A stretch of DNA of 64,000 nt, taken from Pelobates cultripes. Lineage: Eukaryota > Chordata > Amphibia > Anura > Pelobatidae. The notes under the pieces were generated by a model. The model did no database searches. It was not told the origin of the DNA and saw only the letters and a program-made list of their open reading frames with translations. A program made the position numbers and the translations under genes. Shown piece after piece: positions 48,847 to 59,777 of this stretch. Within the stretch, counting starts at the first letter, position 1; every line of letters starts with the position of its first letter. The stretch covers positions 74,339,828 through 74,403,827 of the forward strand of contig OW240924.1 in assembly GCA_933207985.1 (NCBI GenBank). The letters are read 5' to 3'.

Positions 48847-50624
48847 GTACCCCCCCCTGAGGACACGCCCCCCGGGCGGGTAGGACCAGGCCTGGCAGGA
48901 AAACGAGAATGGAAAGAGCGCACAAGACGGGGAGCATGGACAGCATCAGCCGAAATCCAACTGTGCTCCTCAGGCCCATAACCCTTCCAATGTACCAAGT
49001 ACTGAAGTCGACCCCTAAGGAAACGAGAGTCAAGAACAGCAGACACTTCAAACTCCTCATGACCCTCCACCGAGATAGGAGGGGGAGGAGGAGCATGCCG
49101 GGTATAGCGGTTGCGTACGAAAGGTTTCAACAATGAGGTGTGAAAAACATTAGGAATACGTAGATTCTTAGGCAGGCCCAAGGCATAAGAAACAGGATTA
49201 ACCTTATGTATAATACGATAAGGTCCAATAAAGCGGGGAGCCAATTTCATAGAAGGCACCCGGAGACGAATATTCCGCGTGGAAAGCAAAACCCTGTCCC
49301 CCACAACATAGGACGGAGCTGCTCTGCGATGCTTGTCAGCCTGAGCCTTCTGGCGAGTAGCAGAGTCCACCAAAGAACGCTGAACCTGCTCCCAAGTATT
49401 ACGCAAACCAGCCAAATGCTCATCCAGAACTGGCATGCCCTGTGAGGAGAATGCAGCCGGAAGAACAACGGGATGCTGGCCATAGACAACGTAAAAAGGG
49501 CTCTTGCCGGAAGAATCATGAGTGGCGTTATTCCGAGCAAATTCAGCCCAAGGAAGCAGGTCAGACCAATTGTCCTGATGGTGAGACACAAAACAACGGA
49601 GGTATTGCTCCAGAGACTGGTTGGCACGTTCAGCAGCCCCATTAGACTGGGGATGATAAGCGGAAGAAAATGAGAGAGAAATACCCATTTCTGAACAAAA
49701 GGCCCTCCAGAACCTGGAAATAAATTGGCTACCCCTATCGGATACAATAGATACGGGAATCCCATGTAATCGAAATACTTCTCTAGCGAAGATATGAGCC
49801 AGTTCCTTGGATGTGGGCAACTTGCGAAGAGACACGAAGTGAGCCATTTTGGAGAACCGATCCACTATCATCAGGATCACTGTGTTACCATTTGAAGGGG
49901 GTAATTCAACAATAAAATCCATGGACAGGTTAGACCAAGGTCTCTCGGGAACGGGTAACGGATGCAACAGCCCACAAGGAACTCTACGGGAGGATTTCAT
50001 ACAGGCACAAGTAGTACAAGCACTTATATAGTCAGTGACATCCTTTCGTAAGGAATCCCACCAAAAATACCGAGAAACAGCTGACACCGTTTTGGAAATA
50101 CCAGGATGTCCAGCGGTCTTAGTATCATGATATAATGACATAATATCCCGTCTCTCAGGAACATCAACGAACAGTTTATCATTAGGCCTCTCGCTAGGTG
50201 CCATGCTTTGTTTCGCTTGTATGGCCTGCAAGAGGGACGAGGAAATAGACAAAATAGTAGTAGCTATTATCCTGTCTGGGGGAATGACAGGAGTAACATC
50301 AATCTCCAGTTTGTCAGTAGTTTCGAACTGTCTGGACAGAGCGTCTGCTTTAGTGTTGCGATCACCTGGCCTATAGGTGATAATAAAATTGAAACGGGAC
50401 AAAAATAGTGACCACCTAGCCTGCCTGGAAGACAATCTTTTGGCTTCGCTAAGGTAGGATAGGTTCTTGTGATCCGTAAAAATGAGGATAGGATCCTTAG
50501 TTCCTTCTAACAAATGTCTCCACTCTTTAAGTGCTAAAATAATAGCAAGGAGTTCGCGATTACCCACATCATAATTTTTCTCTGCTTTGGACATTTGTTT
50601 AGAAAAGAAGCCGCATGGATGCAA
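48528..50624 (-). pseudogene. pol: Gypsy pol, 3' part: RNase H end, integrase, chromodomain
   Basis: A 698-codon open frame continuing pol after a frameshift near 50,600-50,640. Residues 1-100 are the rest of RNase H (NYDVGNRELLAI, FTDHKNLSYL). The integrase has an HHCC finger (His166, His173, Cys203, Cys206) and a D-D-E triad at Asp236 (MDFIVELP), Asp296 (VSDRGSQF) and Glu332 (NGAAERANQ), the last two 35 residues apart. After a GPYRI (GPY/F) motif, residues 523-575 form a chromodomain (FEVSAVLDSR, QYLVHWKGYG, HSWISA) that should direct integration to marked chromatin. The frame does not stop before the LTR but runs through the polypurine tract and over 300 bp of LTR, so the last ~105 residues are LTR-encoded. 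The integrase-chromodomain part looks intact. Confidence 0.93.
48847..48859 (-). promoter_or_regulatory. Polypurine tract of the gypsy element
   Basis: In element sense the sequence just before the 3' LTR is CAGGGGGGGGTAC, a run of eight G. Its position abutting the LTR is that of the plus-strand primer. Confidence 0.8.
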
Positions 50625-52243
50625 TGGCTTTCAGGCGACTCTCTTTGGGATAAGACAGCACCTACCCCAATATCCGAAGCATCAACTTCAAGAATATAGG
50701 GCAGTGAGGGGACAGGATGCTGTAAAATAGGTGCAGAGGCGAACGTAGTTTTAAGAAATTCAAAAGCCTGAAGTGCCTCGGTAGACCAAACACGAGTATT
50801 GCCATCCTTTTTAGTCATACGGGTAATAGGTGCTACAATGGACGAGAAACCTTTGATAAAACGTCTATAATAATTGGAGAACCCAAGAAAACGCTGAATA
50901 GCTTTCAGACCTTGCGGTAGAGGCCATTCTATTACAGCAGCTAGCTTCTGGGGATCCATACGAAAACCTTTAGCGGAAATCAAATACCCCAAGAACTGGA
51001 CTTCGGTTTGGTCAAACAGACATTTTTCTAGCTTGCAATAAAGACCATTAGCAAGAAGGGTCTTCAAAACTGTCGTAACATGTCTGTGATGAGTGTGTAT
51101 ATCTGTAGAATATATTAAAATGTCGTCCAAGTATACGATAACAAATGTGTGAATAAAATCTCTCAAGACATCATTAATAAATTCTTGGAATACTGCTGGG
51201 GCATTGCAAAGCCCAAATGGCATAACAGTATATTCGTAATGACCGGATCTAGTGTTGAATGCAGTCTTCCATTCGTGACCTTCCTTTATACGTATCAAAT
51301 TGTATGCACCCCTAAGGTCTAATTTAGTGAACACAGTGGCATGTTTCAGCCTGTCAAATAATTCTGTAATCAAAGGTATAGGGTATGCATTTTTGATAGT
51401 GATTTTGTTTAGACCTCTATAATCTATACACGGTCTTAAATCACCTTCTTTCTTCGATACAAAGAAGAACCCTGCTCCAGCTGGAGAAGAGGATCTCCTA
51501 ATAAACCCTTTTTCTAGTGATTCCTTGATGTACTCCTCCATGACACGGTTTTCTTGAACCGATAAGGGGTACACCCTGCCCTTTGGAGGTATAGTGCCAG
51601 GCAACAAGTCAATAGCGCAATCATAGGGTCTGTGAGGCGGTAATTTCTCAGCCTCCCTTTTATCGAAAACAGTCTTTAGAGATAAGTACTGAGGGGGTAT
51701 AACCGTAGACAAAGGAGGACTGGTAGGTACCTCAATAGAATTCAAAGGTGTGACTTCCAACGTACAAGACTCGTGGCAGGCCTCACTCCATGATTTTATT
51801 TGCCCTGTCTCCCAGTCAAAAATGGGATTGTGAGCACGTAACCATGGATACCCTAATACTAACTGTGAAGAGGGAGAGGTGATGACCTGGAATCGAATGG
51901 TTTCATAGTGTAAAACCCCTGTGTACATGTGTAATGGTACAGTCTCATGAGTAACAACTGGAGAACTTAATGGTCTACCATCTATGGCCTCAACGGCCAA
52001 GGGTATCTCCTTCTCTCTGATGGGAATGTTGTTTCTCTTTATAAAGCCAGAGTCTATAAAATTTTCAGCTGCCCCAGAGTCAACCAGAGCATATATGTTG
52101 TCAACTATACAAATCTCTCCCATATATAAAGAAACCGGGAGAAGCAAGCGGTTAGGAGGCAATTTAGGAGACTTAGATATCACACCCAAGGCCAGTCCCC
52201 TATAAGGTCTTAGGTGCGAGAGTTTTCCGGGAGTAAAGGACAT
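50534..52243 (-). pseudogene. pol: Gypsy pol, 5' part: protease and reverse transcriptase, frameshifted in RNase H
   Basis: A 569-codon frame, -1 relative to gag and overlapping its end by about 34 nt. The retropepsin motif ALVDSGAAENFID is at residues 52-64 (Asp55). The RT domain spans about 180-425, with KLDLRGAYN (Asp308) and the catalytic VYLDDILIY (Asp373, Asp374). RNase H begins at VDASDIGVGAV (about 520). Near residue 540 the frame is lost: the expected RNase H sequence continues in the next frame, which starts at 50,624. A single-base indel close to 50,610-50,630 would account for this. The true translation presumably begins by frameshift from gag rather than at the first ATG. Confidence 0.94.
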
Positions 52244-53121
52244 TCCTTTACCATATGGTCTCTCCTACCACAGTATAGGCAGAGTCCCTCCCTTCTCCTA
52301 TGTAATTTCTCAGTATCAGAGAGTTTGGCAACCCCTAATTGCATAGGTTCCTCCTCAGACACTTTAACACTCTCTGGTATATTAACTCTGGGGTTAATGG
52401 GTGTAACAAAACGTCTATTCCTGTTCTTGGTATAGAGCCTGTCACGAATTCTATTATCAATATCAATGAGGTAATCGATAAGGTCCTCTAAGGCAATAGG
52501 AAGCTCCTTAGCTGCTACCTCATCCAATATCGTATCTGACAAACCTTCCATAAAGGCAGTAGTTAACCCATTGTTGGTCCAATCTACCTGCGAAGCAAGA
52601 GTGCGAAACTGAATAGCATAATCAGCCACAGACCTAGAACCCTGTTTAATTCTCATTAATGCTCTCGCGGCATTCTTTGACCTTTTCATTGTGTCAAAAG
52701 TTCTACGAAAAGCCGTAAGAAAACTGTTGAAATCATGTACCATAGGTCCATTAGCTTCCCAAATAGGATTTGCCCACTCAAGTGCCTTATCGGTAAGTTG
52801 GTGCATAAAGAACCCAACCTTAGACCTCTCTGTGGGAAATGAACGTGGATACATTTCGAAGTGAAATTCAATCTGATTAATAAACCCTCTGCAAGTCTTA
52901 GAGTCCCCTCCATACCTAGGAGGAGGTGTTAAATGGGCCGAAGTATTAGGCAAAGTAGATACTTCAGGGAGAAGGGGCGTAGGAGGGTTAGGTGTAGTTG
53001 CTGGAACGGTTCTAGCTAGGAGCGTCTGGAGAGCCTGAGCTATTTGATCCATACGGTGATCCTGCTCTACAAATCTTGCCTCATGGGACGCCATCTGTTG
53101 AGCTAAATCTGCGGGGTCCAT
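52210..53121 (-). CDS. gag: Gypsy gag (CCHC capsid protein), Sushi type
   Basis: A 303-codon intact gag starting MDPADLAQQMASHEARF only 13 nt inside the 5' LTR border, which helps fix the start. Residues about 60-225 are the capsid-like region (FINQIEFHFEMYPRSF, FMHQLTDKALEWANP, RSVADYAIQFRTLASQ), similar to the gag of Sushi elements and their domesticated mammalian relatives (the RTL/PEG10 group). A nucleocapsid zinc knuckle CLYCGRRDHMVKEC (CX2CX4HX4C) is at 281-294. The protein should form the particle that packages element RNA. Pol lies in the -1 frame; GGAAAAC at 52,222-52,228 (element sense) is the nearest slippery-looking run but is not a standard heptamer. Confidence 0.94.
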   Translation of the reverse strand: MDPADLAQQMASHEARFVEQDHRMDQIAQALQTLLARTVPATTPNPPTPLLPEVSTLPNTSAHLTPPPRYGGDSKTCRGFINQIEFHFEMYPRSFPTERSKVGFFMHQLTDKALEWANPIWEANGPMVHDFNSFLTAFRRTFDTMKRSKNAARALMRIKQGSRSVADYAIQFRTLASQVDWTNNGLTTAFMEGLSDTILDEVAAKELPIALEDLIDYLIDIDNRIRDRLYTKNRNRRFVTPINPRVNIPESVKVSEEEPMQLGVAKLSDTEKLHRRREGLCLYCGRRDHMVKECPLLPENSRT

Positions 53122-53122
53122 G

Positions 53123-53132
53123 GCCCTATCGT
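53123..53132 (-). promoter_or_regulatory. Putative self-primer binding site
   Basis: In element sense ACGATAGGGC lies 2 nt inside the 5' LTR border and abuts the gag ATG. It does not start TGG as a tRNA primer site would. It is the exact complement of GCCCTATCGT in the LTR (53,452-53,461). Tf1 and Sushi-type elements prime reverse transcription by folding the first nucleotides of their own RNA onto such a site. Confidence 0.72.
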
Positions 53133-53134
53133 AA

Positions 53135-53805
53135 TGTAACGAGAATATACCCCTACACGCAGGATCCAGCTAAACAGAGGCAAATACAGAGGAGAGATAC
53201 GTCTACCGGACCTTAGAATGGCCGGACTCGACGTATATGAGAGGAGACAGAGCCAGGAACAAACCGAGGTCAAGGGCACAGAGAGACAGCGTAAACTAGG
53301 ACAAGCCGGGGTCTGGTACACGGAAAACAGCAAGCCGGCAAACAGTACAGATAAGGATAAAGCGAAAACGAAGTCAGAATACGAAGCCAAAGTCAATACG
53401 AGAAAACACAACTGAACACCACAAGCGCTAAAGGGAACTGAAACAGAAACCACGATAGGGCAACGAGCTAAGGGAAAAAGGTAAGTTTAAATAGCTTTAA
53501 AACGAAAGTGATTGGCTCCTGTCACTTCCACACCCCCTATAGGTAATTGTACAGGGAGTGTGGTATGACAGGAGCCAATGGGAGCCTTTTGGCAATTAGG
53601 CTCCCACTGTCTCTTTAAGAGCGCGCCCGAGACTCGCGGCGCGCTCTTAGTTTCAGGCGGGACACGTGACCGCTTCACGCGGTCACTGCCCGCCTTCCAT
53701 CTGAAGCAGTCGGATGAGCCGCGCGCGGCTCGTGCAGCCGCAGGACCGCGCGCGGCTTGAAGAGAGGACCGCGACCGGCCCCCGGTTAAGGTAAGTAACG
53801 CTACA
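53135..53805 (-). repeat. 5' LTR of Sushi/Tf1-like gypsy element
   Basis: A 671-bp LTR, the promoter-bearing copy for the minus-strand element. TATTTAAA (53,486-53,493) lies about 25-30 nt before GCCCTATCGT (53,452-53,461), the expected spacing between TATA box and transcript start. That would put the RNA 5' end at the self-primer sequence. Flanked outside by GTTAG (53,806-53,810). Confidence 0.96.
53452..53461 (-). promoter_or_regulatory. Likely transcript start / self-primer of the gypsy element
   Basis: GCCCTATCGT in element sense, complementary to the primer-binding site at 53,123-53,132 and about 30 nt after TATTTAAA. Likely marks the U3/R border. The same sequence occurs in the other LTR at 48,493-48,502. 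Confidence 0.65.
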
Positions 53806-53810
53806 GTTAG

Positions 53811-55980
53811 CTCTGCTCATGTGCAAAAACTTTTCAGGATATTGATTAATTATTAGGAAAGTTTTTTTCATGGTTTTGTCCAATGGTTCCATAAAAGTAT
53901 CGATAACTTTTCTTCAGAAAGATTGTAATCGCTTTAACTTGATTACTTTTGTTAGTTGATATAATATAAAAAAAGATGCTCTCAAAAAGTATTAGTTTGT
54001 AACATCAAAGCTTTCAGGGAGGTTAAGCTAATAACTAAACTGTGTAGCCACAGAGAGCACAGAGAGCTTTGATTTCTGTTACCCAACCACTCCCCCAACA
54101 CTTGCGCTTCTGGGTTGTTGGCGACTTTTGGTCATCCAGCATCAGATAAAATCCCATAGATAAGTACTGATTAAATGCTTTCCTAATGTCCTAATGCGAT
54201 CGCAGAGCTTGCCACTCATGCACATTAGGTCTCCGACAACAGCTGACATTGGGGGAGGAGGAGCAGAGGTGGGGCCTGCTCCAGCACAAAGGGACATCGG
54301 CACTGGATTCAGGTAAGTGACAGAAGAGTTTCTGAGCTGAGCATATTTCACATCTATTATTTCAGCTTGAAGTGTTTGCATATTTATGATGCCTTTACTA
54401 AAAACAAAGAATAATCTAAAATCCAAGTTTTGGTAAATTGTTAATCTCCTGCACAGGTATACTCAAACCTTTAACTTTAACTTAGTAAGAATGTTCACTG
54501 TGAATAAGATGTAACACAGTCTCTGTGTTTTAAATGCAATAAAAACTATCTGCTCTTTTTTATGGGCCCGTTTTCTCCTAGGCTTGTCCCAACTCTGCTA
54601 CTAACTATCAGGCAACCACAGAACACTGAGATTCTCCATCCATTCCTGATCTACAATCACCCAGGGAGAAACATGAGATGATGTGTTAAAGATGTTCCTA
54701 TGTAACCAAAGGAGGCATTTATATGGTGTAGGGGAGACACTGGGCAGTCAGGATGTGTTACAGTGATAACTGATCAAATTACAACCCTTTCACAATCAAT
54801 GCAGCAGTCTTGCTCATTCCGGGTAGACATAGGTGACGATTTTGCAATTTTGTTGTAGGGGCAATGGATAAGAACACCTAGTAAATTACTTGGTTAAAAC
54901 TGCATAAATAGACACACGATCTTCTGAGATTTAAAGTGAAAGTTTCACATTACACATCTCAGTGCTCAAGCATTCTATGAGTTAAACTCATGACACCTTA
55001 CCTGTTCTACGTCATTGGTGACTACACTTTGAATTCCTGATTGTGAACATTGTCTCTGACGCAGCTGTCACAATTATTTTTTTTCCAATGAGCTGCGCAA
55101 TTATAAGAAAAATAAATAAATATTTATATATATTTATCTCAACGCATTGCATTTTGAGGGTTTCATTTATTAAGTTAAGCGATTAAGCACTAGCTCAATA
55201 ATGCTTATCTTTCCAAATAAGTAAATTATTGTTAACGATGGTATTAATTACAGTACGCACTGCAAACCGAATCAGGATGTGCACCCAGAAAAAAAAAAAA
55301 ATCTAAATCTTGCGTACACCTCAAATTAATCAATATGCAATTATAACGGACATCATCCAAGCTTTAAAAAACACTCATCGCCACAGAGGAACCTATTATA
55401 TCAAACAGTACTGCAACAGCAAACATTTAGCAAAACTGTAAAAAAATATATATATATTCATTTATTAATATAATCTGCAGGGAGATTCTTTAAAACAGGA
55501 CATGAACGTAGTGGGTTAACTACGGTAGAATTATCTGCTTAAGGTCTCTGATACATGCTTTTGCCTCCAAGAGAGCATACAGTGACCTCTGACCCCATGT
55601 AAATCAGAGTTCGTTGGGTTAACGAGCCGCATCGACCCCCAGAAACCCACAAACAGCTTCCCCCACCCTTTGCTCCATAAGGACTCCAGATGTAACAGAT
55701 TGCCGTTGGTTTTTGACAACTAGGCCATATTGAATATGTGGATACATAACATCACCTGGCTGGCCCACTGCTGAACCAATGTCTTCATTAATAGAATCTC
55801 TTTGGAATCGCTAAAAAGGGAAGAAAACAAATCACTAATAGAAATCCACCTATATACCAAGTTGCGGGGATCGTTAGAAATGGGTATATATATCCAGTCA
55901 CGCTTGTGTTGAATATTATGGGCTGAGTCCAGATTTTTAGCAAGGTACTAAATAATTTACATTTAAGCTCATTTCCTACA
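53811..55980. other. Intronic or intergenic DNA, no secure gene
   Basis: About 54,240-54,320 repeats a phrase also found near 33,490-33,520 (GGGACATCGGCACTGG then ATTCAGGTAAG), probably a shared MITE interior. A 63-nt open stretch with a good donor at 55,002-55,064 was considered and rejected as an exon. A-runs lie at 55,290-55,303. Confidence 0.45.
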
Positions 55981-56170
55981 TTTATTTATTATTGCTATTT
56001 ATAAAGCGCCAACAGATTCCGCAGCGCTGTACAATTAGTGGAGAAACGTACAATATACACAGACAAATACGAGAGGTAAGAGAGCCCTGCCCGTAAGCTG
56101 ATATCTAGCCATTGGAGCTCTTTTATACAAAGTGCTTGGCTAGATGGCCCGTGAGCTTACAATCTAAAGG
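55981..56170 (-). mobile_element. LINE/SINE-derived repeat (TATAAAGCGCCAACAGATTC type)
   Basis: ATTTATTATTGCTATTTATA followed by AAGCGCCAACAGATTCCGCA is a widespread amphibian and fish repeat, usually with an (ATT/AAT)n tail. Here it runs to about 56,167 (GAGCTTACAATCTAAAGG). A second, different member is at 57,606-57,770. The parent family was not identified from sequence alone. Confidence 0.6.
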
Positions 56171-56436
56171 AAACCATGGGGATTTGAGACAATAGTTTAA
56201 TTATGTGATTAAAGAAACAAAAAAAGTGCTACAATGCAGAATTAAAACACTAAATACACCATTCCATCTCAAGCTATTCAGAAGCTGTTTATGAAGGGCT
56301 TACTCAATGAAATGCCTACTTTATTAGATAATATAGACCCTCTGATTGGATGAAACTGCATTAGAGAGTACATATACCTTAATGTCTGGTCAAACAACTC
56401 TTTATGTTGAAATAGCTGCATGCTTGCTGTAGGATT

Positions 56437-56463
56437 ATCTATCTATCTGTCTGTCTATCTATC
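56437..56463. repeat. (TCTA/TCTG)n microsatellite
   Basis: Tetranucleotide run ATCTATCTATCTGTCTGTCT continuing with TATCTATC. Confidence 0.9.
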
Positions 56464-56528
56464 ACAAAAGCTATGGATAAGCACTATAAGTAGAAGGGCT
56501 AGAAAAGGGTTAAGCAGCAACCAATGGT

Positions 56529-56622
56529 ACTCCAGATGTTGTGGACTACATCACCCATAATGTTCTCACAGCCATAATGTTGGCAAAGCATCAAGGGAGA
56601 TGTAGTCCACAACATCTGGAGT
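56529..56622. mobile_element. 94-bp foldback MITE
   Basis: Inverted ends ACTCCAGATGTTGTGGACTA and its complement, TAGTCCACAACATCTGGAGT, enclose a short centre with ATAATG/AAGCATCAAGGGAGATG. No target duplication could be fixed. Confidence 0.8.
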
Positions 56623-57605
56623 GCAAGATCTAGAAAAACAAGTGTCAGAATGTGAGAAAGCCAGACAGTGGTGTTTCTTTTTTGTGTACAAATGCCAATA
56701 ATCTCGACAGTCTACATACCACATTGCATTTTAATGCAGACGAACAGGGAAGGGCTAAAGTAAGACTTGAATATGCACTCTCCAAGAACCGAGTAGGACT
56801 CAGTAGGACATAGACGCATCCATAGATGAAATCTAAAAAGATGTCCCTCACTAAGCCTCCTCTACAAATCTCATAACAAAACTATGTACTCTTGGAGGTG
56901 TGGTAGAAGAACCATAACGGCTGATCTCTAGGTCCCTGAAAAATGCCAGTGGTTTTCTGAAATTTAAGGCACTAAACTGTATAAATCAACACATGCCTGC
57001 AAAGATAAGTTTTACATGTATAGAACGCTCATGTGGTAGCAAGTTTCCAGCTATTGACGTATGAAGTTCAAATCAAGTTAAAAAGTTTAATGTCACTTAG
57101 ATCAGGGCTTACAATTTCCACTCACACTCTAACTGTTGGTGAGTGAGAATTCAAACCTGGAGAGTACATATTCAACCCTGGTGTGTTCCAGGTACCCTCT
57201 AGACCTGCAGTGTGTCAGGTTGGATACAGTATCCTCTGTTGACACTATGTGTCATTTCGGCATCACCCTGCACACTGTTCCTACTGCTCGTATTGACGTT
57301 GCGCATCATTCTGGTATCAATTTTGATACTGGCCACTGCTCTCTCATGTCCTTTAACACTGTCACTCACATGGGAAACAAGTCCCGCTTGCGTCTTTCCC
57401 GTGTGACCCAACCAACACGCATCATTGTGCATCAGAGGAATGGCGCTGACCAATAGTGTCCCCTTTTACGCCTATATATACCTGCTGTTCTGATTGACCT
57501 GTTCCCTGTCATGATTCTTTATACCCTTAAGTGCATTTCTTTTTTTGGATTGCATTTACTGGTTTTGATGCCGTTCTTGACTAACCTGATTTCTTGAACC
57601 CCTCA

Positions 57606-57770
57606 TATTATTATTATTAGCATTTATATAGTGCCAACAAATTACGTAGCGCTTTACAATATTATAAGGGGGGGAGGGGGGGGAATTTAACTATAAATAG
57701 GGCAATTACAAAAAAACTTACAGGAACAATAGGTTGAAGAGGACCCTGCTCAAAAAGAACCCCTGAACCA
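57606..57770 (-). mobile_element. LINE/SINE-derived repeat with (ATT)n tail
   Basis: TATTATTATTATTAGCATTT then ATATAGTGCCAACAAATTAC, GTAGCGCTTTACAATATTA and a G-run, followed by AACAATAGGTTGAAGAGGAC. Same type as 55,981 and the tail near 25,820-25,865. Confidence 0.62.
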
Positions 57771-58559
57771 AGACCGGCTACAGCCCTGGATTCTCTGTAA
57801 CTCTTTTGGGTCGTGGCCGGCTGGTGAAATCTTCTACAGAATAGCGATCCTGCTACACCGAACCAATCTGTGCACTTTCCAGGTATGTTGTGTGCTCAGA
57901 TACAGGCTATTCTGGGATATAAGAATTGCGGGGTTCCTGTACTGTTATGTTTTTGGGGTGTTTTATAAAAGTTATGTATTTCATGTAACTGGGGGAATGG
58001 GCTATATTCACTAACTGGCGCTTCCCTTTTAGCTCCAGAGGATTCCAGCTCTGCTACAATGATCTACTATGCACATATTGGACCAAAACCAAATTTATTT
58101 TGAAGAATTGCAAATGGCTGGATTTCTGCATTTGAATATTTTTCTTTCTTTGATAGTCATTACAACAGTGTGTATCACAAAAGCTATCCAACTGACACAC
58201 ATTGTGAAATATTGGAGGAATGTATCACAGCTTAGAAAGGGGAACAAAAAAAAACTCAAAAAATGAAAATTAACGATGCACAAAATCAGACAATTTTTAA
58301 GCTTTTTTCCTTCTTTCTTGATACTGTGAAAAAAAAACCTGTCAAATTAAGTGAGCAACTTAAAGAGTGAAAAACCCTTCACCTGCTACAAGGGTACAAG
58401 CTAAGGATACACCGAGGATATAGGCACCCTATAAAAATGTGACACTTCAATAAAATTGAAAAATTGTATTCTGTCCAATATTTCTTAAATAATCAAAAAA
58501 ACATTGAGCAATATTGTTTTAACAGAAACACTGTAGCATTAAAAATAAACATTTGCATT

Positions 58560-58908
58560 GCTAACGCTATAGTATTCAAGTGCACGATGTGTCCCCACCA
58601 CAGAGATTCCATCAGGGCTTCCCCTCACTCCTCCTCCCGCAAGGACATCTGGCTCTCGAGACGATGGTCCAATGCAATGCTGCTCATGGAGGGGCAGTGG
58701 GGACTAAGTTTTACTTGGTTGTTGTAGAGGAAGCGCCTTTAAAGGCGGCCAGGAAGACAGCTACTAGAGGTGTGTTTACCCTGCAATTTAAACATTGTAG
58801 TTTCTAAAAAATCAATGTTTTACATTGCAGGGTTAAAGCTACAGGGCCACTGCACCAAAACCACATCTTTAAGATGAAGTGGTATGGGTGACTACAGTGG
58901 CCATTTAA
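58560..58908. mobile_element. Degenerate TTAA-type MITE
   Basis: Contains AGACAGCTACTAGAGG and AAGATGAAGTGGTATGGGTG and ends GTGGCCATTTAA, the family layout. The left end is not clear. Confidence 0.55.
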
Positions 58909-59212
58909 GGTGCTTATTCTAAAAACATTGCATCCACATGTTTAGATTCCTTAAAATACCTGGAGTCCTGGTTTAGCTGTTTATTTAATGCAGTAGAAAA
59001 CACAAGTGATTCACCGCTGTGGTCCGCAGATCAGAGTCAATGGGCTTCCGGTTGGAGTTCACAGAACTTTTGTTCTCTGCTCTCCTGGCAAACTGGCCGG
59101 TTTCAATAGCTACCACTATAAGAATGGTAATCCTTATCTTTCAAGTTGATAAAAAGACTTCAACTTATATATGGTATTAAATAGGCTGCCTGTATTTGGT
59201 TTTATATTTATA

Positions 59213-59775
59213 AAGGGTGGTCCAAAATTCAGAGTAGGATTCGACAGGTAATTAACTTATTTGTTAGTAAGTAACTTTTTTTTGTTGCAGGTACATATTA
59301 TAAGTTTTGGAAGATTCATCATGGTTAATTTCATGAAGGAACAATGAAATAGCCAGAGAAAACAATTAATATATTCATCAACTCATGTCTAACAAAGTTC
59401 ATGTTTATTTAAATGGCTTTGCCAACAAGCAAAACTGTAGTTTCTATGGTCCAGAAAGTCCACGGATAATGTGTCAATGCCAATTGCACCCTACCAAATG
59501 CACTGTCTGGTGCGTGGTGACCTTGCAGGAATTTATCAGGCAGAAATTCAAGCACCAAAGCTTAAAAAATTAACTAATGTTTTGAACGATGCAATTCAAA
59601 GAGCCCGACTTTGTGAGGCGGCAAATGGAGCTAATTTAAAAGATGTCATCTTCCTTATCTAGTCAACAGATCTCCATACATTAAACATTCATTGTAAGTA
59701 ATATGATTGAAATTGGTTCATTAATAAAAAAGTTATTGACTCCTAGAACCCTAGTCTGAATTTTCACCCACCCTG
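59213..59775 (+). pseudogene. Internally deleted mariner/Tc1-type transposon
   Basis: 563 bp between TA dinucleotides, with inverted ends AAGGGTGGTCCAAAATTCAG and (right, complement) CAGGGTGGGTGAAAATTCAG. The frame at 59,385-59,573 carries VHVYLNGFANKQNCSFYGPE and PTKCTVWCVV, which resembles the second catalytic block (HxxLNGYVNKQNCR... VTVWC) of mariner-like transposases. A second frame at about 59,520-59,660 gives the C-terminal ARLCEAANGANLKDVIF. The part between them, with the final acidic residue, is missing, so it is inactive. Confidence 0.82.
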
Positions 59776-59777
59776 TA

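Larger units (their letters stand above)
48177..53805 (-). mobile_element. Nearly intact chromodomain Ty3/gypsy (Sushi/Tf1-like) retrotransposon
   Basis: A 5,629-bp element on the minus strand, flanked by GTTAG (48,172-48,176 and 53,806-53,810). Order in its own sense: 5' LTR (53,805-53,135), primer-binding site, gag, pol (protease, RT, RNase H, integrase, chromodomain), G-rich polypurine tract, 3' LTR. The domain order PR-RT-RH-IN and the C-terminal chromodomain place it among the chromoviruses, the group of vertebrate Sushi elements. The LTRs are 99.7% identical by my reading, indicating recent insertion. One frameshift in RNase H is the only clear break seen. Confidence 0.96.

Noticed and set aside
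55002..55064. 63-nt minus-strand open stretch with CAG|GTAAGG donor and an in-phase AG acceptor
   Set aside because: The sequence before the acceptor is A-rich with no pyrimidine tract, and the peptide (LRQRQCSQSGIQSVV) has no recognised homology; chance is likely.
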